From Tetracentron sinense (lineage: Eukaryota; Streptophyta; Magnoliopsida; Trochodendrales; Trochodendraceae), in the NCBI GenBank assembly GCA_015143295.1, contig CM026552.1, positions 62,428,944 through 62,492,943 on the forward strand: a stretch of DNA of 64,000 nt, given 5' to 3'. Below are positions 10,710-21,106 of this stretch, one piece after another. The notes under the pieces are model-generated. The model made no database searches and had not been told where the DNA came from. It worked only from the letters and a program-made list of their open reading frames with translations. The position numbers and the translations under genes are program-made. The number at the start of each line of letters is the position of its first letter. Positions within the stretch are counted from its first letter, which is position 1.

Positions 10710-11782
10710 GTCGGTACTTCTTACTACCCTCCTAGTTATAGTTCCTCTTTCCCCTTTATTTCTATTTATTTTCCTTTTTTACACGTGTTATGAGATGGAT
10801 GGTTGTGAATGGTGAATGGAGATGGAATGGGCAATTGGATGCCAATGGTTGTGTGTGATGAACAAATGGGGAAGGGCATTGTTCCAATAATGAACGTACA
10901 TGTATGATTTGAGTAAAACCCATCTAGAAAAGCATGTTGTAGGGAAAATCCATAATGAACACACCATGTTTGATGAAATGCCAAGGTGAACACAGTGAGC
11001 TGAAAATCTGGAAATGCATGCCTAATAAATTATGAATATTGCTAGGGACTATGATAGTGTGTTTCCTGCTTTCCCATAATGCTATGAATATTGCATTACT
11101 CAATCTTTGATGCTATATGTGTTGTGAAATTACCCAAATGTCATCTTTAAATTTGAATGCAAGTATGTACACGGTTCCCACGAGCACGGCATGCATGGCA
11201 TGATTTATCGAGGTTTTCAAGAACATGGTTAGAGGTGGGACATATCCTACGATATGTTTTACCTCGCTTTTCACAAGAATACAAGAACCAACATTACATG
11301 AGGGGTCTCCCCTCACTCACAAGTGCATATCATGAAGAAGGGCCTCCCTTCCCTTGCAAGTACATACATATGATAAAGAAGGGTCTCCCTTCCCTCGCAA
11401 GTGCATTGCATAAAGAAGGGTCTCCCTTCCCTCTCAAGGCATCTCACAAGTGTATCTCACAAGTTACATGATCACAAGCAAGCATGCATGACATGACACG
11501 ACATACAAGAATCAAGCAAGATAGACAAGACAAGATTTCAAGTACGAAAAGAGATTTCAAGTCAAGTCAAGTGCACGATGTTTTCAAGAGGATTTATCGG
11601 CTTTCTACGAATTTCAAGCATGATTATAAACTGCTTTACTTCCTTGTATGATATGAATTGTTTCCATTTGACATATATGAATTACTCCTGATCATGTGTT
11701 GCCATTTCTATGCTATAAGTGTTGGTTAGTATTTAGTACCCGCTGAGTATTCCATGCTCAGCCGTACTTCATATTTCGGCAG
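10710..11782 (+). other. Inferred intron inside LTR1
   Basis: The donor-like AAG|GTCGGTAC at 10710 and the acceptor-like TTTCGGCAG ending at 11782 correspond to similarly placed sites in every gypsy LTR of the window. The segment contains upstream ATGs and stem-loops, while the preceding leader has no ATG. Splicing is an inference from the conserved borders; no transcript evidence is available here. Confidence 0.45.
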
Positions 11783-11889
11783 GTTCTGAGGGAGCTGCTA
11801 CTCCATTTGATGTTTGTGCTCCTGGTCCATGGGTGGAAGAGGAGTATGTCGAGGAGCCTTTGGAGGAACCTCCCGTAGAGGGTTATTAG
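11783..11889 (+). CDS. Short conserved acidic reading frame in LTR1
   Basis: Starting at the acceptor-like site, one frame reads to TAG with core PFDVCAPGPWVEEEY and then VEEPLEEPPVEGY. The same frame is kept in LTR2, both C LTRs, D and solo LTR S1, and a relic is visible in S2. Differences among them are mostly at third positions or are V/I swaps, which suggests selection on a peptide. There is no ATG in this frame nearby, so how it would be started is unknown; it may be a terminal exon. I do not recognise the peptide and assign no function. Confidence 0.45.
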
Positions 11890-12181
11890 TAGGTGGTGAT
11901 TAGATTCTGAGTGGTTTAGCTGTGGGTGAGACGAGAGTCAGATTTATGTATTTTGGCGGGCATGTCCGCACTTTCTTTGGATTCTTTTGTATAAACTTGG
12001 ATTGATTATGTATATACATAGAGGTGTGGTAGACTTCCGCTATACCATGTTAGAGCATGTTTCCGCTGTTTTGTCCTTTATCGTATATGCTTTGTGGGTT
12101 TTGTAGGTTAGTTGTCGAGCAAGTCATGATTAGTCGTCCAAAGTTCACTCTAACTCCTAGGGTGGGTTTCGGGGCGCTACA

Positions 12182-13091
12182 GAGAAGATTTTTGCGGTCC
12201 TCTCGCCTACTGAGAAGGATAGAGTAGCATGGGCAGTTTTCATGCTAGAGGGTGAAGCCCACCATTGGTGGTTGTCCACATTGAGGACACGGGACTTGAC
12301 CATGCAGGGTCAACCTTGGACTTGGGAGGAGTTCAAGGATACTTTTTATAAGAATTACTTTCCGATCGGAGCACGGGAAAGGAAAAAGAGAGAATTCATC
12401 AACCTCGAGCAAGGTTTGATGTCGGTGGCACAATACGAGGCCAAGTTCTCGGAGCTATCACGCTTCGTGACACATATGATTGCCACCGAGGCAATGAAAG
12501 CAAGAAGGTTTGAGCAAGGGCTCAAAGATGTTATCATGGAGAAGGTTTCGGTCTTCAGACATGCTACCTACCCTGAGGTAGTAGACAAGGCCTTATTGGT
12601 CGAGGCCAATTCAGAGACAGTGTCCAAGAAGAGGGAGTTGGCGAGAGGCCAAGCTAGTAGTTCAGCACCTCCAGAGAGGCGGACTCGTGCCGGCCCTTAT
12701 CAGTATGTGTGACCAGCACCACCGATGAGGCCATCTTATGCACCTCCAGCTCCACGGCAGTATGTGCATCAGGCACCGCGACCTCAGGCTCTTCCGGCCC
12801 CTCCGACCTATACACACGAGGTTTGCACTTCGTGCGGCCGAAGGCACCCGGCAGGAGATTGCCGAAGGGCATCGGGTGGATGCTTTCATTTTGGTCGCCA
12901 GGGCCATATGATCAGGGATTGCCCCCGTCGGCATTTACCAGGCCAGTCTCAGGGGATTAGGCCACCAGCAGGATCATATCAAGCGTCATCTCAGACTACC
13001 CGGTCTACACCTCAGTCTTGCCAGGCGAACCAGGGGCGAGTTGTTGCCTTAACAGAGGGTGATGCATTTGCATCTGACGATGTAGTGCAAG
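12182..13091 (+). pseudogene. gag: Element B gag, 5'-truncated, one stop
   Basis: The frame starts inside gag directly at the LTR1 end (EKIFAVLSPT...), so the primer-binding site and the N-terminal part of gag (roughly 100 residues compared with C) are lost. It continues through the retrotransposon gag core (EGEAHHWW, WTWEEFKDTFY, FINLEQG, FSELSRF) to a TGA at 12710-12712, where C has a Trp codon. The same frame then resumes with a proline-rich linker, a CTSCGRRHPAGDC knuckle and CFHFGRQGHMIRDC, a CCHC knuckle whose second Cys is Phe. It ends at the inferred donor site at 13091/13092, in phase to be spliced to pol. Confidence 0.85.
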
Positions 13092-13239
13092 GTACGTAGT
13101 TGTAGCTTATTTAATTATCCGTAAATTAAACTGTTAAGTATTAATTGATTGTGTACGTACTTGGCATGTTATATATGTATATATACCTACATGTATACGC
13201 TGTTGATGCATGGATTAACTCCGCTAGTTAAAATTTCAG
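13092..13239 (+). other. Inferred gag-pol intron of element B (148 bp)
   Basis: Borders are CAAG|GTACGT and AAATTTCAG|GAACC. Without splicing the gag frame stops within two codons (TAG at 13097). With it, the split codon becomes GGA and gag runs in frame into protease (...VVQ-GTLLVNE...LIDTG). In related Tekay/Del elements, as I know the family, these two segments are contiguous. The insert is T-rich and contains TATATGTATATATACC. The same insert occurs in C and D. Confidence 0.65.
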
Positions 13240-16200
13240 GAACCCTACTAGTCAATGAGTGTTTGGCTCGAGTGTTGATTGATACCGGGTTTACTCATTC
13301 ATTTGTCTTGCCGAGTTTTTCAGAAGGCTTTTCTGTAGAGCCAAGTCAGCTAGAACCGGAGTTAGCCATTTCGACTCCTCTCGGCAAAACAGTATTGGCA
13401 GATAAAGTGTACAGAAATAGTGTGGTCCAAGTTGGAAGCCACGAGTTGGCAGTTGATCTCATCGTCCTTGGATTCCAAGACTTTGATGTTATATTGGGAA
13501 TGGATTGGTTAGCAGCACATCATGGGCATGTAGCTTGCTTTGAGAAGATGGTACTCTTCAAGCCGGTAGAAGGAAAACCATTTCACTATCGGGGGTTGAA
13601 AGGTAGACATATTGCTCGTTTTGCGGCGTTGAGCTTAGCTAAACCCGAGGCAAAGGACTCATCGACTATTCCAGTTGTGAGTGAATTCCTGGATGTGTTT
13701 CCAGAGGAGTTGCCGGGATTGCCTCCAGATAGGGAGATTGAGTTTGTGATCGAGCTTACACCAGGCACAGCTCCTGTTTCCAGAGCTCCATATAGAATGG
13801 CCCCTATTGAACTCAAGGAGTTGAAGACTCAGTTGGAGGAATTGCAAGGCCTTGGCTTCATTCGACCAAGTGTCTCACCGTTGGGTGCCCCGGTGTTGTT
13901 TGTTAAGAAGAAAGATGGCTCGATGTGGATGTGCGTCGATTACAGGCAATTGAACAAAATCACTATAAAGAATAGGTATCCCTTGCCTAGGATTGATGAC
14001 TTGTTCGATCAGTTGAAGGGAGCGAGATTTTTCTCAAAGATAGATCTTCGATCGGGCTATCACCAGTTGAAGATTAAGGCGGAAGATGTTCCCAAAACTA
14101 CTTTCAGGACTCGGTATGGGCACTACGAGTTCTTGGTGATGCCTTTTGGACTCACGAACGCGCCGGCAGCCTTTATGGATTTGATGAACCGGGTGTTCCG
14201 GCCATATCTTGATAGGTGCGTGATTGTATTTGTTGATGACATTTTGGCCTATTCCCAGACACGGGAAGATCACACACGCGACCTATGCCTTGCTTTGGAA
14301 ATGCTAAGAGAGCACAAGCTATACGCTAAACTCAGTAAGTGTGAGTTTTGGTTGGAAGAGGTGGCGTTTCTAGGCCACGTTGTTTCTGTGGAAGGCATCT
14401 CGGTTGATCCAAAGAAGATAGATGCAGTCATGAGTTGGGCGAGGCCCAAGAGTGTCACAGAGATACGTAGTTTCCTTGGATTGGCAGGCTACTACAGGAG
14501 ATTTGTAGAGGGCTTCTCTAGCCTTGCGGCACCGCTCACTTACCTGACAAGGAAGAACGCCAAATTTGTATGGAGTGATAAGTGCGAGATCAGTTTCACG
14601 GAACTGAAGAAGAGGCTTACTACAGCCCCTGTCCTTACTGTGCCATCCGGACCTTATGGGTATGAGGTGTATAGTGATGCCTCACACGTTGGACTTGGGT
14701 GCGTACTCATGCAGCACAAGAAAGTCATTGCCTATGCATCAAGGCAGTTGAAAGAGCATGAGAAGAATTATCCCACGCACGACTTGGAGCTTGCGGCGGT
14801 CGTGTTTGCACTTAAGATTTGGCGTCATTTCCTTTATGGGGTGGAGTTCTATGTGTTCACTGATCACAAGAGTCTCAAGTATCTCTTTTCCCAGAAGGAG
14901 CTGAATCTAAGGCAACGGCGTTGGATGGAATTTTTGAAAGACTATGATTGTACCATTCAATACCACCCGGGTAAAGAAAATGTAGTGGCTGATGCTTTGA
15001 GTAGAAGACCTCCGGGGTTATTAGCATGTATGTTAGTGCAGGAATGGAAGCTACTTGAAGACTTGGCAAATCTGGACATTAGTGTGAATGACTCTGTCCG
15101 TGGTCCTATCTTGGCAAATGTCACGGTTCGGCCATACATTATAGATTTGATCCAAGAATACCAAGCCACGGATGCTGAATTGTTGGCTTATCGGGATAAG
15201 GAAGTTGCTAAGGGTAGTGAGGACTTCTCTCTCACTAGTCGGGGTGCTATCAGATTCAAGGGAAGGCTGTGTGTCCCAGCCAATGCAGATCTTCGAAGAG
15301 AGATTTTGGATGAAGCACACCGTTCGAAGTACACAGTGCATCCAGGGGGCACAAAGATGTACCGGAACCTCAAGAGTCACTTTTGGTGGCGGAATATGAA
15401 GAGGGAGGTTGCGAAATATGTAGCACGGTGCTTGGTGTGTCAACAAGTGAAAGCAGAACACATGCGACCCGCCGGTCTATTGCATTCTCTTCCTATTCCC
15501 GAATGGAAATGGGAGAACATATCCATGGATTTCATAGTTGGCTTGCCAAAAACGGCAAAGGGCTCAGATGCAATTTGGGTTGTAGTAGACCATCTGACGA
15601 AGTCTGCGCACTTCCTACCCTACCAAACTACTTTCAACTCTAGTCAGTTAGCCGCTTTGTACATCAAGGAAGTGGTGAGGTTGCACGGAGTGCCCGTTAG
15701 TATTGTGTCAGATCGGGATCCAAGATTCACATCACGATTCTGGAAAAGCTTCCAGGAGGCTATGGGTTCCCGACTTGATTTCAGCACCGCTTTTCATCCA
15801 CAGACGGATGGACAAACAGAGAGAGTGAACCAAGTCATTGAAGACATGCTTCGGGCTTGTATGTTGGACTTCAGAGGCAGTTGGGAAGAGCACTTGCCTT
15901 TGGTTGAATTCGCCTATAATAACAGCTATCAGGCAAGTATCCAAATGGCACCATTTGAGGCCTTGTATGGGCGAAGCTGTAGGTCTCCTCTCTATTGGGA
16001 TGAGGTAGGAGAAAGGAAAGTACTTGGTCCGGAGTTGATTGAGCAAACTGCAAACACAGTTAAGATCATTCGGGATCGATTGAAAGCCGCTCAAGATCGC
16101 CAGAAAAGTTATGCGGACACGCGCCGTAGGGACTTGGAATTTCAAGTAGGGGATCAAGTTTTTGTGAAAGTATCTCCTAGCAAAGGGATCGTGAGATTTG

Positions 16201-16565
16201 GAAAGCGAGGCAAGCTCAATCCTCGGTATGTTGGGCCTTTTGTGATTATCACACGAGTTGGTGAGGTTGCTTACTGGGTAGCTCTCTCACCTCACATGGC
16301 CGCGGTCCATAACGTGTTCCACGTGTCTATGCTTCGGAAGTACATTGCGGATCCTTCGCATGTCATAGACTTGGAACCGTTGGAGGTTCGAGAGGACCTC
16401 ACCTTGATTGAAAAGCCGGTTCAGATTTTGGATCGAAGAGATCAAGTGCTTCGCAACAAGACAATCCCTTTGGTTCTTGTGCAATGGCAACACCATGCTC
16501 GGGAAGAAGCTACATGGGAGCGTGAAGCCGAAGTCAAAGCAAAGTACCCAGAATTAATTGAATGA
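13240..16565 (+). CDS. pol: Element B pol polyprotein (protease, RT, RNase H, integrase, chromodomain)
   Basis: An uninterrupted frame of about 1107 codons after the acceptor site. Domains in order: aspartic protease (LIDTG, then VILGMDWL); reverse transcriptase with [19 protein letters not shown] and the catalytic FVDDIL (Asp codons at 14235-14240); RNase H ([10 protein letters not shown], then [18 protein letters not shown] and DALSRR); integrase with HHCC (HPGG...CLVCQQ) and D, D, E in [18 protein letters not shown] and TERVNQ; GPY/F (NPRYVGPF); and a chromodomain-like tail ([13 protein letters not shown]). The upstream open codons back to 13149 are translation of the intron and should not be counted. 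The copy looks catalytically complete, but the element lacks a primer-binding site and a full gag, so it could act only in trans. Confidence 0.9.
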
Positions 16566-16652
16566 GTTTTTGTATGAGTTTGTATATGACTTGTAATTTT
16601 CTTTTGGTTTGTATTGCAAGTAGCATCTAAATTTCGAGGACGAAATTTTTGT

Positions 16653-16665
16653 AAGGGGGGGAGGA
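16653..16665 (+). other. Polypurine tract of element B
   Basis: AAGGGGGGGAGGA immediately precedes LTR2 at 16666 and follows the conserved ATTTCGAGGACGAAATTTTT block. Confidence 0.85.
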
Positions 16666-19278
16666 TGTAGAGCCCCGAACCTTTTCATATTTTATACATG
16701 ACACTTCGTTGCCATTTTGCCTTTAAAGAGGTATAATTAATAAATAAGGAAGAAATTTGAAATTCTGAAATGTTAGAAATGTTCCTTTTCGAAGTACGAA
16801 CCCAACGCAAGTTGAATCGTCAAAATCGGACGAACGAGTTAAAAGATATGGCCAAAACAGTCTGGACCTACAGGAAATCGTAGCTCGGTTACGCACTAAG
16901 GACGTAGCTCGGTTATGCACTAAGGACGTAGCTCGGAAGGCACTAAGGACGTAGCTTTGACAACGTGCTCTGATAAGGCACAGACAACACATAGACAACG
17001 TATTCGTTGTGCATCCGTTGTGCAACAGACAACGGGTACGTTGTACAGCAACAACGGGTATGTTGTACATCAACAACGGGTACGTTGTACATCAACAATG
17101 GGTACATTGTACATCAACAACGGGCACGTTGTACGTAAGACAATGGACAACGAGCTCAGCACTATGCACAACACAACGGACAACGTGTTCAGCACGGTAC
17201 ACAGCACAACGTGCTCGGCACTGTTCACAGCACAACGTGTTCAGCACTGTTCACAGCACAACGTGTTCGGCACTGTTCACAACACAACGTGTTCGGCACT
17301 GTTCACAGCACAATGTGCTCAGCACTGTTCATAGCACAACGTGTTTGGCATTGTTCACAGCACAACGTGTTCAGCACTGTTCACAGCACAACGTGTTCAG
17401 CACTGTTCACAGCTCAACGTGCTCGGTCCTCGCGTTTTGCAGAATTTTCAGTAAGGGCATTAGGGTCTTTTGGTCGGTTCACTCTTACCTTAAGAGTTTA
17501 ACCCGAGCCTTTAGGGCTTCATTTCGACACTTAGAGAGATTGGGAGATAAGAAGAGAGGAGAGGGCGATTCCTAAACCTAGGGTTTCCAGTTTGGAGAGA
17601 AATCAAGGGGTTTGTGAAACCACACTCAACTCAAGCCCGTTTTTCTTCAAGATCAAGGCACAAGCTCGTGAGGAGCATCTCCTCAAGCTAGGGCAGTAGC
17701 TACACAGTCATTTTGGAAAGGGGTTTCTTCCTCATTTCTTCAAGGTCGGTACTTCTTACTACCCTCCTAGTTATAGTTCCTCTTCTTCCCCTTTATTTCT
17801 CTTTATTTTTCTTTATTTACACCTGTGCTATGAGATGGATGGTTACGACTGGTGAATGGAGGAGGATGTTGGCGAATGGATGCCGTGTGGATGATGTGAT
17901 GAATGAATGGGAAAGGGCATTGTACTAATAATGAACATACAAGTGTGATGTGAGTAAACTCACCTAGAAAAGCATGAGTTAGGTTTAAAGGAATAATGAA
18001 TAATGAACGCACCATGTTTGATGAAATGCCAAGGTGAATAAAATGAGTTGTAAATTAGGAAATGCATGCCTAATAAATTCTGAATATTGCTAGGGCCTAT
18101 GATAGTGTGTTTTCTTGCTTTCCCTAAACGATATGAATATTACATTGCTCAATCATTGATGTTATATGTGATGTGAAATTTCCCAAATGTCATATTTAAA
18201 TTTAAATGCAAGTATGTACACGGTTCCCACGAGCACGGCATGCATGACATGATTTATCGAGGTTTTCAAGAACATGGTTAGAGGTGGGACATATCCTACG
18301 ATATGTTTTACCTCGCTTTTCACAAGAAGACAAGAACCAACATTCCACGAGGGGTCTCCCCTCACTCACAAGTGCATATCATGAAGAAGGGCCTCCCTTC
18401 CCTCGCAAGTACATACATATCATGAAGAAGGGTCTCCCTTCCCTCTCAAGTGCATTGCATAAAGAAGGGTCTCCCTTCCCTCTCAAGGCATCTCACAAGC
18501 GCATCTCACAAGTACATCTTACAAGAGTATCTCACAAGTTACATGATCACAAGCAAGCACGCATGACATGCATGACATGACACGACATACAAGAATCAAG
18601 CAAGATAGACAAGATGAGTTTTCAAGCACGAAAATGGTACTTTAAGTCAAGTCAAGTGCACGATGTTTTCAAGAGGTTTTATCGGCTTTCTACGAAATAC
18701 AAGCATGATTATAAATTGCTTTGCTTCCTTGTATGATATGATTTGTTTCCGTCTGACATATATGAATTGCTCCTGATTATGTATTGCCATTTTTATGCTA
18801 TAATTGTTGGTTAGTATTTAGTACCTGCTGAGTATTCCATGCTCAGCCGTACTTCTTATGTCGGCAGGTTTTGAGGGAGCTACTGCTCCATTTGATGTTT
18901 GTGCTCCTGGTCCATGGGTGGAAGAGGAGTACGTTGAGGAGCCTTTGGAGGAACCTCCCGTAGAGGGTTATCAGTAGGTGGTGTTAGATTCTGAGTGAAT
19001 AGTTGTGGGTGAGATGAGAGATATACCTTCATGTATTTTGGCGGGTCTGTCCGCACTTTCTTTTGGATTCCTTTTGTGTAAACTTGGATTCGTATATATA
19101 TATAGAGGTTTGTTTAGACTTCCGCTGTGCTATGTTAGAGTATGTTTCCGCCGTTTATATCCTCTATTGTATATGCTCTGTGGGTTTTTGCAGGTTGGTT
19201 TGTCAAGCAAGTCATGTAAGCCATGATTAGTCGTCCAAAGTTCACTCTAACTCCTAGGGTGGGTTTTTGGTCGCGACA
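16666..19278 (+). repeat. LTR2: 3' LTR of element B (about 2.6 kb)
   Basis: It runs from TGTAGAGCCCCGAACC to GGTCGCGACA. It is clearly diverged from LTR1 (many substitutions, a different minisatellite), so the two were not laid down in one recent insertion. Shared LTR landmarks: block GTTGAATCGTCAAAATC; leader without ATG; donor-like GTCGGTAC at 17745; stem-loop 18281-18314; GAAGGGTCTCCCTTCC repeats; stem-loop 18827-18847; acceptor ending 18867; acidic frame with PFDVCAPGPWVEEEY ending TAG at 18975-18977. Confidence 0.85.
16870..17425 (+). repeat. LTR2 minisatellites, three successive unit types
   Basis: First come about four units of AAGGACGTAGCTCGG type (16880-16960). Then about five units of CAACAACGGGTACGTTGTA type (17030-17130). 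Last come about ten units of 26 bp with core CAACGTGTTCAGCACTGTTC (17150-17425). The last unit is a divergent relative of the LTR1 unit (GCACTGTTCAC against GCACTATTCAC). All lie upstream of the inferred leader. Confidence 0.9.
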
Positions 19279-19998
19279 AAAAGTGACCTAAGGGGTCTTG
19301 GAAACCCTAGGGGCATGTGGAAGTGGGGCCCACCTAGGGTTGGATGCCCACTGCAAGGAGTAATCTTGTTTTTAATTAGTTTCTAATAACTAAAGTCTTT
19401 ATTGGATAAGGTTAGTTAGTTACTAATTAAAGATTCCCTAATTAATGGGATTCTATTAGTTTGTTACTAATTAAGATTCCTTATTGGATAAGGATATGAT
19501 TAATTAGTTATTAATTGATAAGGTCAGTTTTTATTATTGATTAATCCTAATTAAGGGAGAAATCAAGAATGGAAACAAATTGAGGAAACCTAGTTGGGGA
19601 TTAGGATTACGATTAGGAGTCTTGGATTGCAAGCAATCCAAGACAAGCCTATTTAAAGGGATGGACGCCCACTTTGGGAAAGGATTATTCCATAAGTTTT
19701 TCTCTCCCTCTCTCCTCAAACCTCAAGCCCACTCCTTTCTCTCTCTAGGGGTGTACGGTCACACCTGCCCCTTCTTTCTTCTATTGTCTTCTAGTTTGAA
19801 TATCAAGAAGCCATCTTATTCATTCAAGAAAGGATCTTTAGTTCAAGATCCAAGAGCTGGAAATTTGGAAGTGCCATAATCTTCCATTAGAGAAAGCTTT
19901 AAAGAAAAAGAAGGTTCATGTGGATTGCGAAGGAGACTTGACACTTGTGAAGTTTTGTCGGTCTACCGTTCTATCGTGGATTTGACTCTTCATACTCT
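19279..19998 (+). repeat. Unassigned LTR-like fragment
   Basis: No coding capacity. Features resemble the U3-R-U5 part of a forward LTR: AT-rich blocks with repeated ACTAATTAAGATTCC and ATTGGATAAGG, a TATA-like CTATTTAAAGGG near 19650, then pyrimidine-rich sequence (CTCTCCCTCTCTCC, TTTCTCTCTCTAGGGG). The style resembles the copia LTR at 60.3-62.5 kb on the opposite strand, but it is not a close match. It ends where Tat/Ogre RNase H begins. Confidence 0.35.
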
Positions 19999-19999
19999 A

Positions 20000-21106
20000 G
20001 CTACTGATGTAGTAGATGGCTTATTCCATTCTGCTTGTTTTGTCATGTTGTGCTAGGACGCACTCCATTGAGGTTTATTTTACTGAGATGTAGAGTAACA
20101 GTGGCCATCCCGGTGTAGGAGGCACAAGTACTGGAGGTTGCATAAGATACTGCTTTATTCTGTCAAAGGCTTCTAGCACTCGTTTGTTCAGACTGTAGGT
20201 ACGTTCTTCCGGAGAAGCTTGAAGATTGGCTTGCATATCAGAGCGAGTTAAGAGATGAAAAGACTGATATACTAAATTCTGCCTAGGAATTCACAGATTT
20301 CGTTTTCAGTCTGGGGAGTTGGCATTTCAAGGATAGCTTTGGCTTTAGCTGGATCGATCTTAATACCTCTTTTACTGACTATGAAGCTCAGGAGCTTTCC
20401 TGACGAGGCTCCAAAGACACATTTGGCCGGGTTCAGTCTCAGGCTGAACTCTCTGAGTCTGTCACAAAATCTTTTCAAGTCTTCAGGGTATTTCCTGGTA
20501 GTTGGTGATTTGACAATCATGTCATCCACATAGATTTCAGCCGACTTGTGGATCATGTCGTGGAACAGTGATGTCTTGGCCCTCTGATAGGTTTTCCCCT
20601 ACTTTCTTGAACCTGAAGGGTATTACCTTATAGCAGAACTTACCCCAAGGTGTAATGAAAGAGGTTTTCTCAATGACCTCTTCTGCCATTCTGATCTGGT
20701 TGTACCCGGAGAAACCATCCATGAATGAGAATGCCTCATGCCTTGCTGTATTGTTGACAAGGATGTCGATATGCAGGAGAGGGAAGTTATCTTTAGGACT
20801 TGCCTTGTTCAGATTTTGGTAATCAATACATATTCGGGCCTTGTCATCCTTTTTCGGTACTGGTACGATGTTGGCTAACCATTCAGGGTAGGTTGCTATT
20901 GCCAGGAAGCCTACTTTGATCTGATTCTCTACCTCTTCCTTGACCTTCTGTGACCATATGGGCCTCATCCGTCTCAATTTCTGCCTAACTGGTCTCATCT
21001 CTGGGTTCAAGGGTAAACTGTGTACCACCAATGCTGGGTTTAGGCCGGGCATATCTGTATATGACCAGGTGAAGACGTCACTATAGCTCTTTAGGAAGTT
21101 GATCAT
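20000..21106 (-). pseudogene. pol: Tat/Ogre-lineage reverse transcriptase and RNase H start, broken
   Basis: On the minus strand the order is: a Tat-type RT N-terminus (DMPGLNPALVVHSLPLNP, IVPVPKKDDKARICIDYQNL, SPKDNFPL), fingers/palm (MDGFSGYNQIRMAEE, PWGKFCYKV), a frameshift near 20540-20556, then the catalytic YVDDMIVKS and thumb (FVSKRGI-type motif, FLGRI). The frame degrades further with stops into the start of RNase H (LMQPPVLVPP, AIYYIS) near 20000, where homology ends. The motifs are those of the Tat clade, clearly different from elements A-D. Integrase and 3' LTR are missing. The frameshift and stops mark it as dead. Confidence 0.85.

Larger units (their letters stand above)
9334..12181 (+). 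repeat. LTR1: gypsy LTR shared by elements A and B (about 2.85 kb)
   Basis: It starts TGTAGAGCCCC after the polypurine tract of A and ends GGGGCGCTACA. It serves as the 3' LTR of A and as the only possible 5' LTR of B. Internal order: conserved block GTTGAATCGTCAAAATC near 9482; a large minisatellite (9640-10375); a leader without ATG (about 10450-10709); a donor-like site AAG|GTCGGTAC at 10710; a stem-loop at 11232-11265; GAAGGGTCTCCCTTCC repeats (11330-11430); a second stem-loop at 11742-11762; an acceptor-like GGCAG at 11782; then a short acidic frame ending TAG at 11887-11889. The 3' end is fused straight to gag at 12182, with no primer-binding site. Confidence 0.85.
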
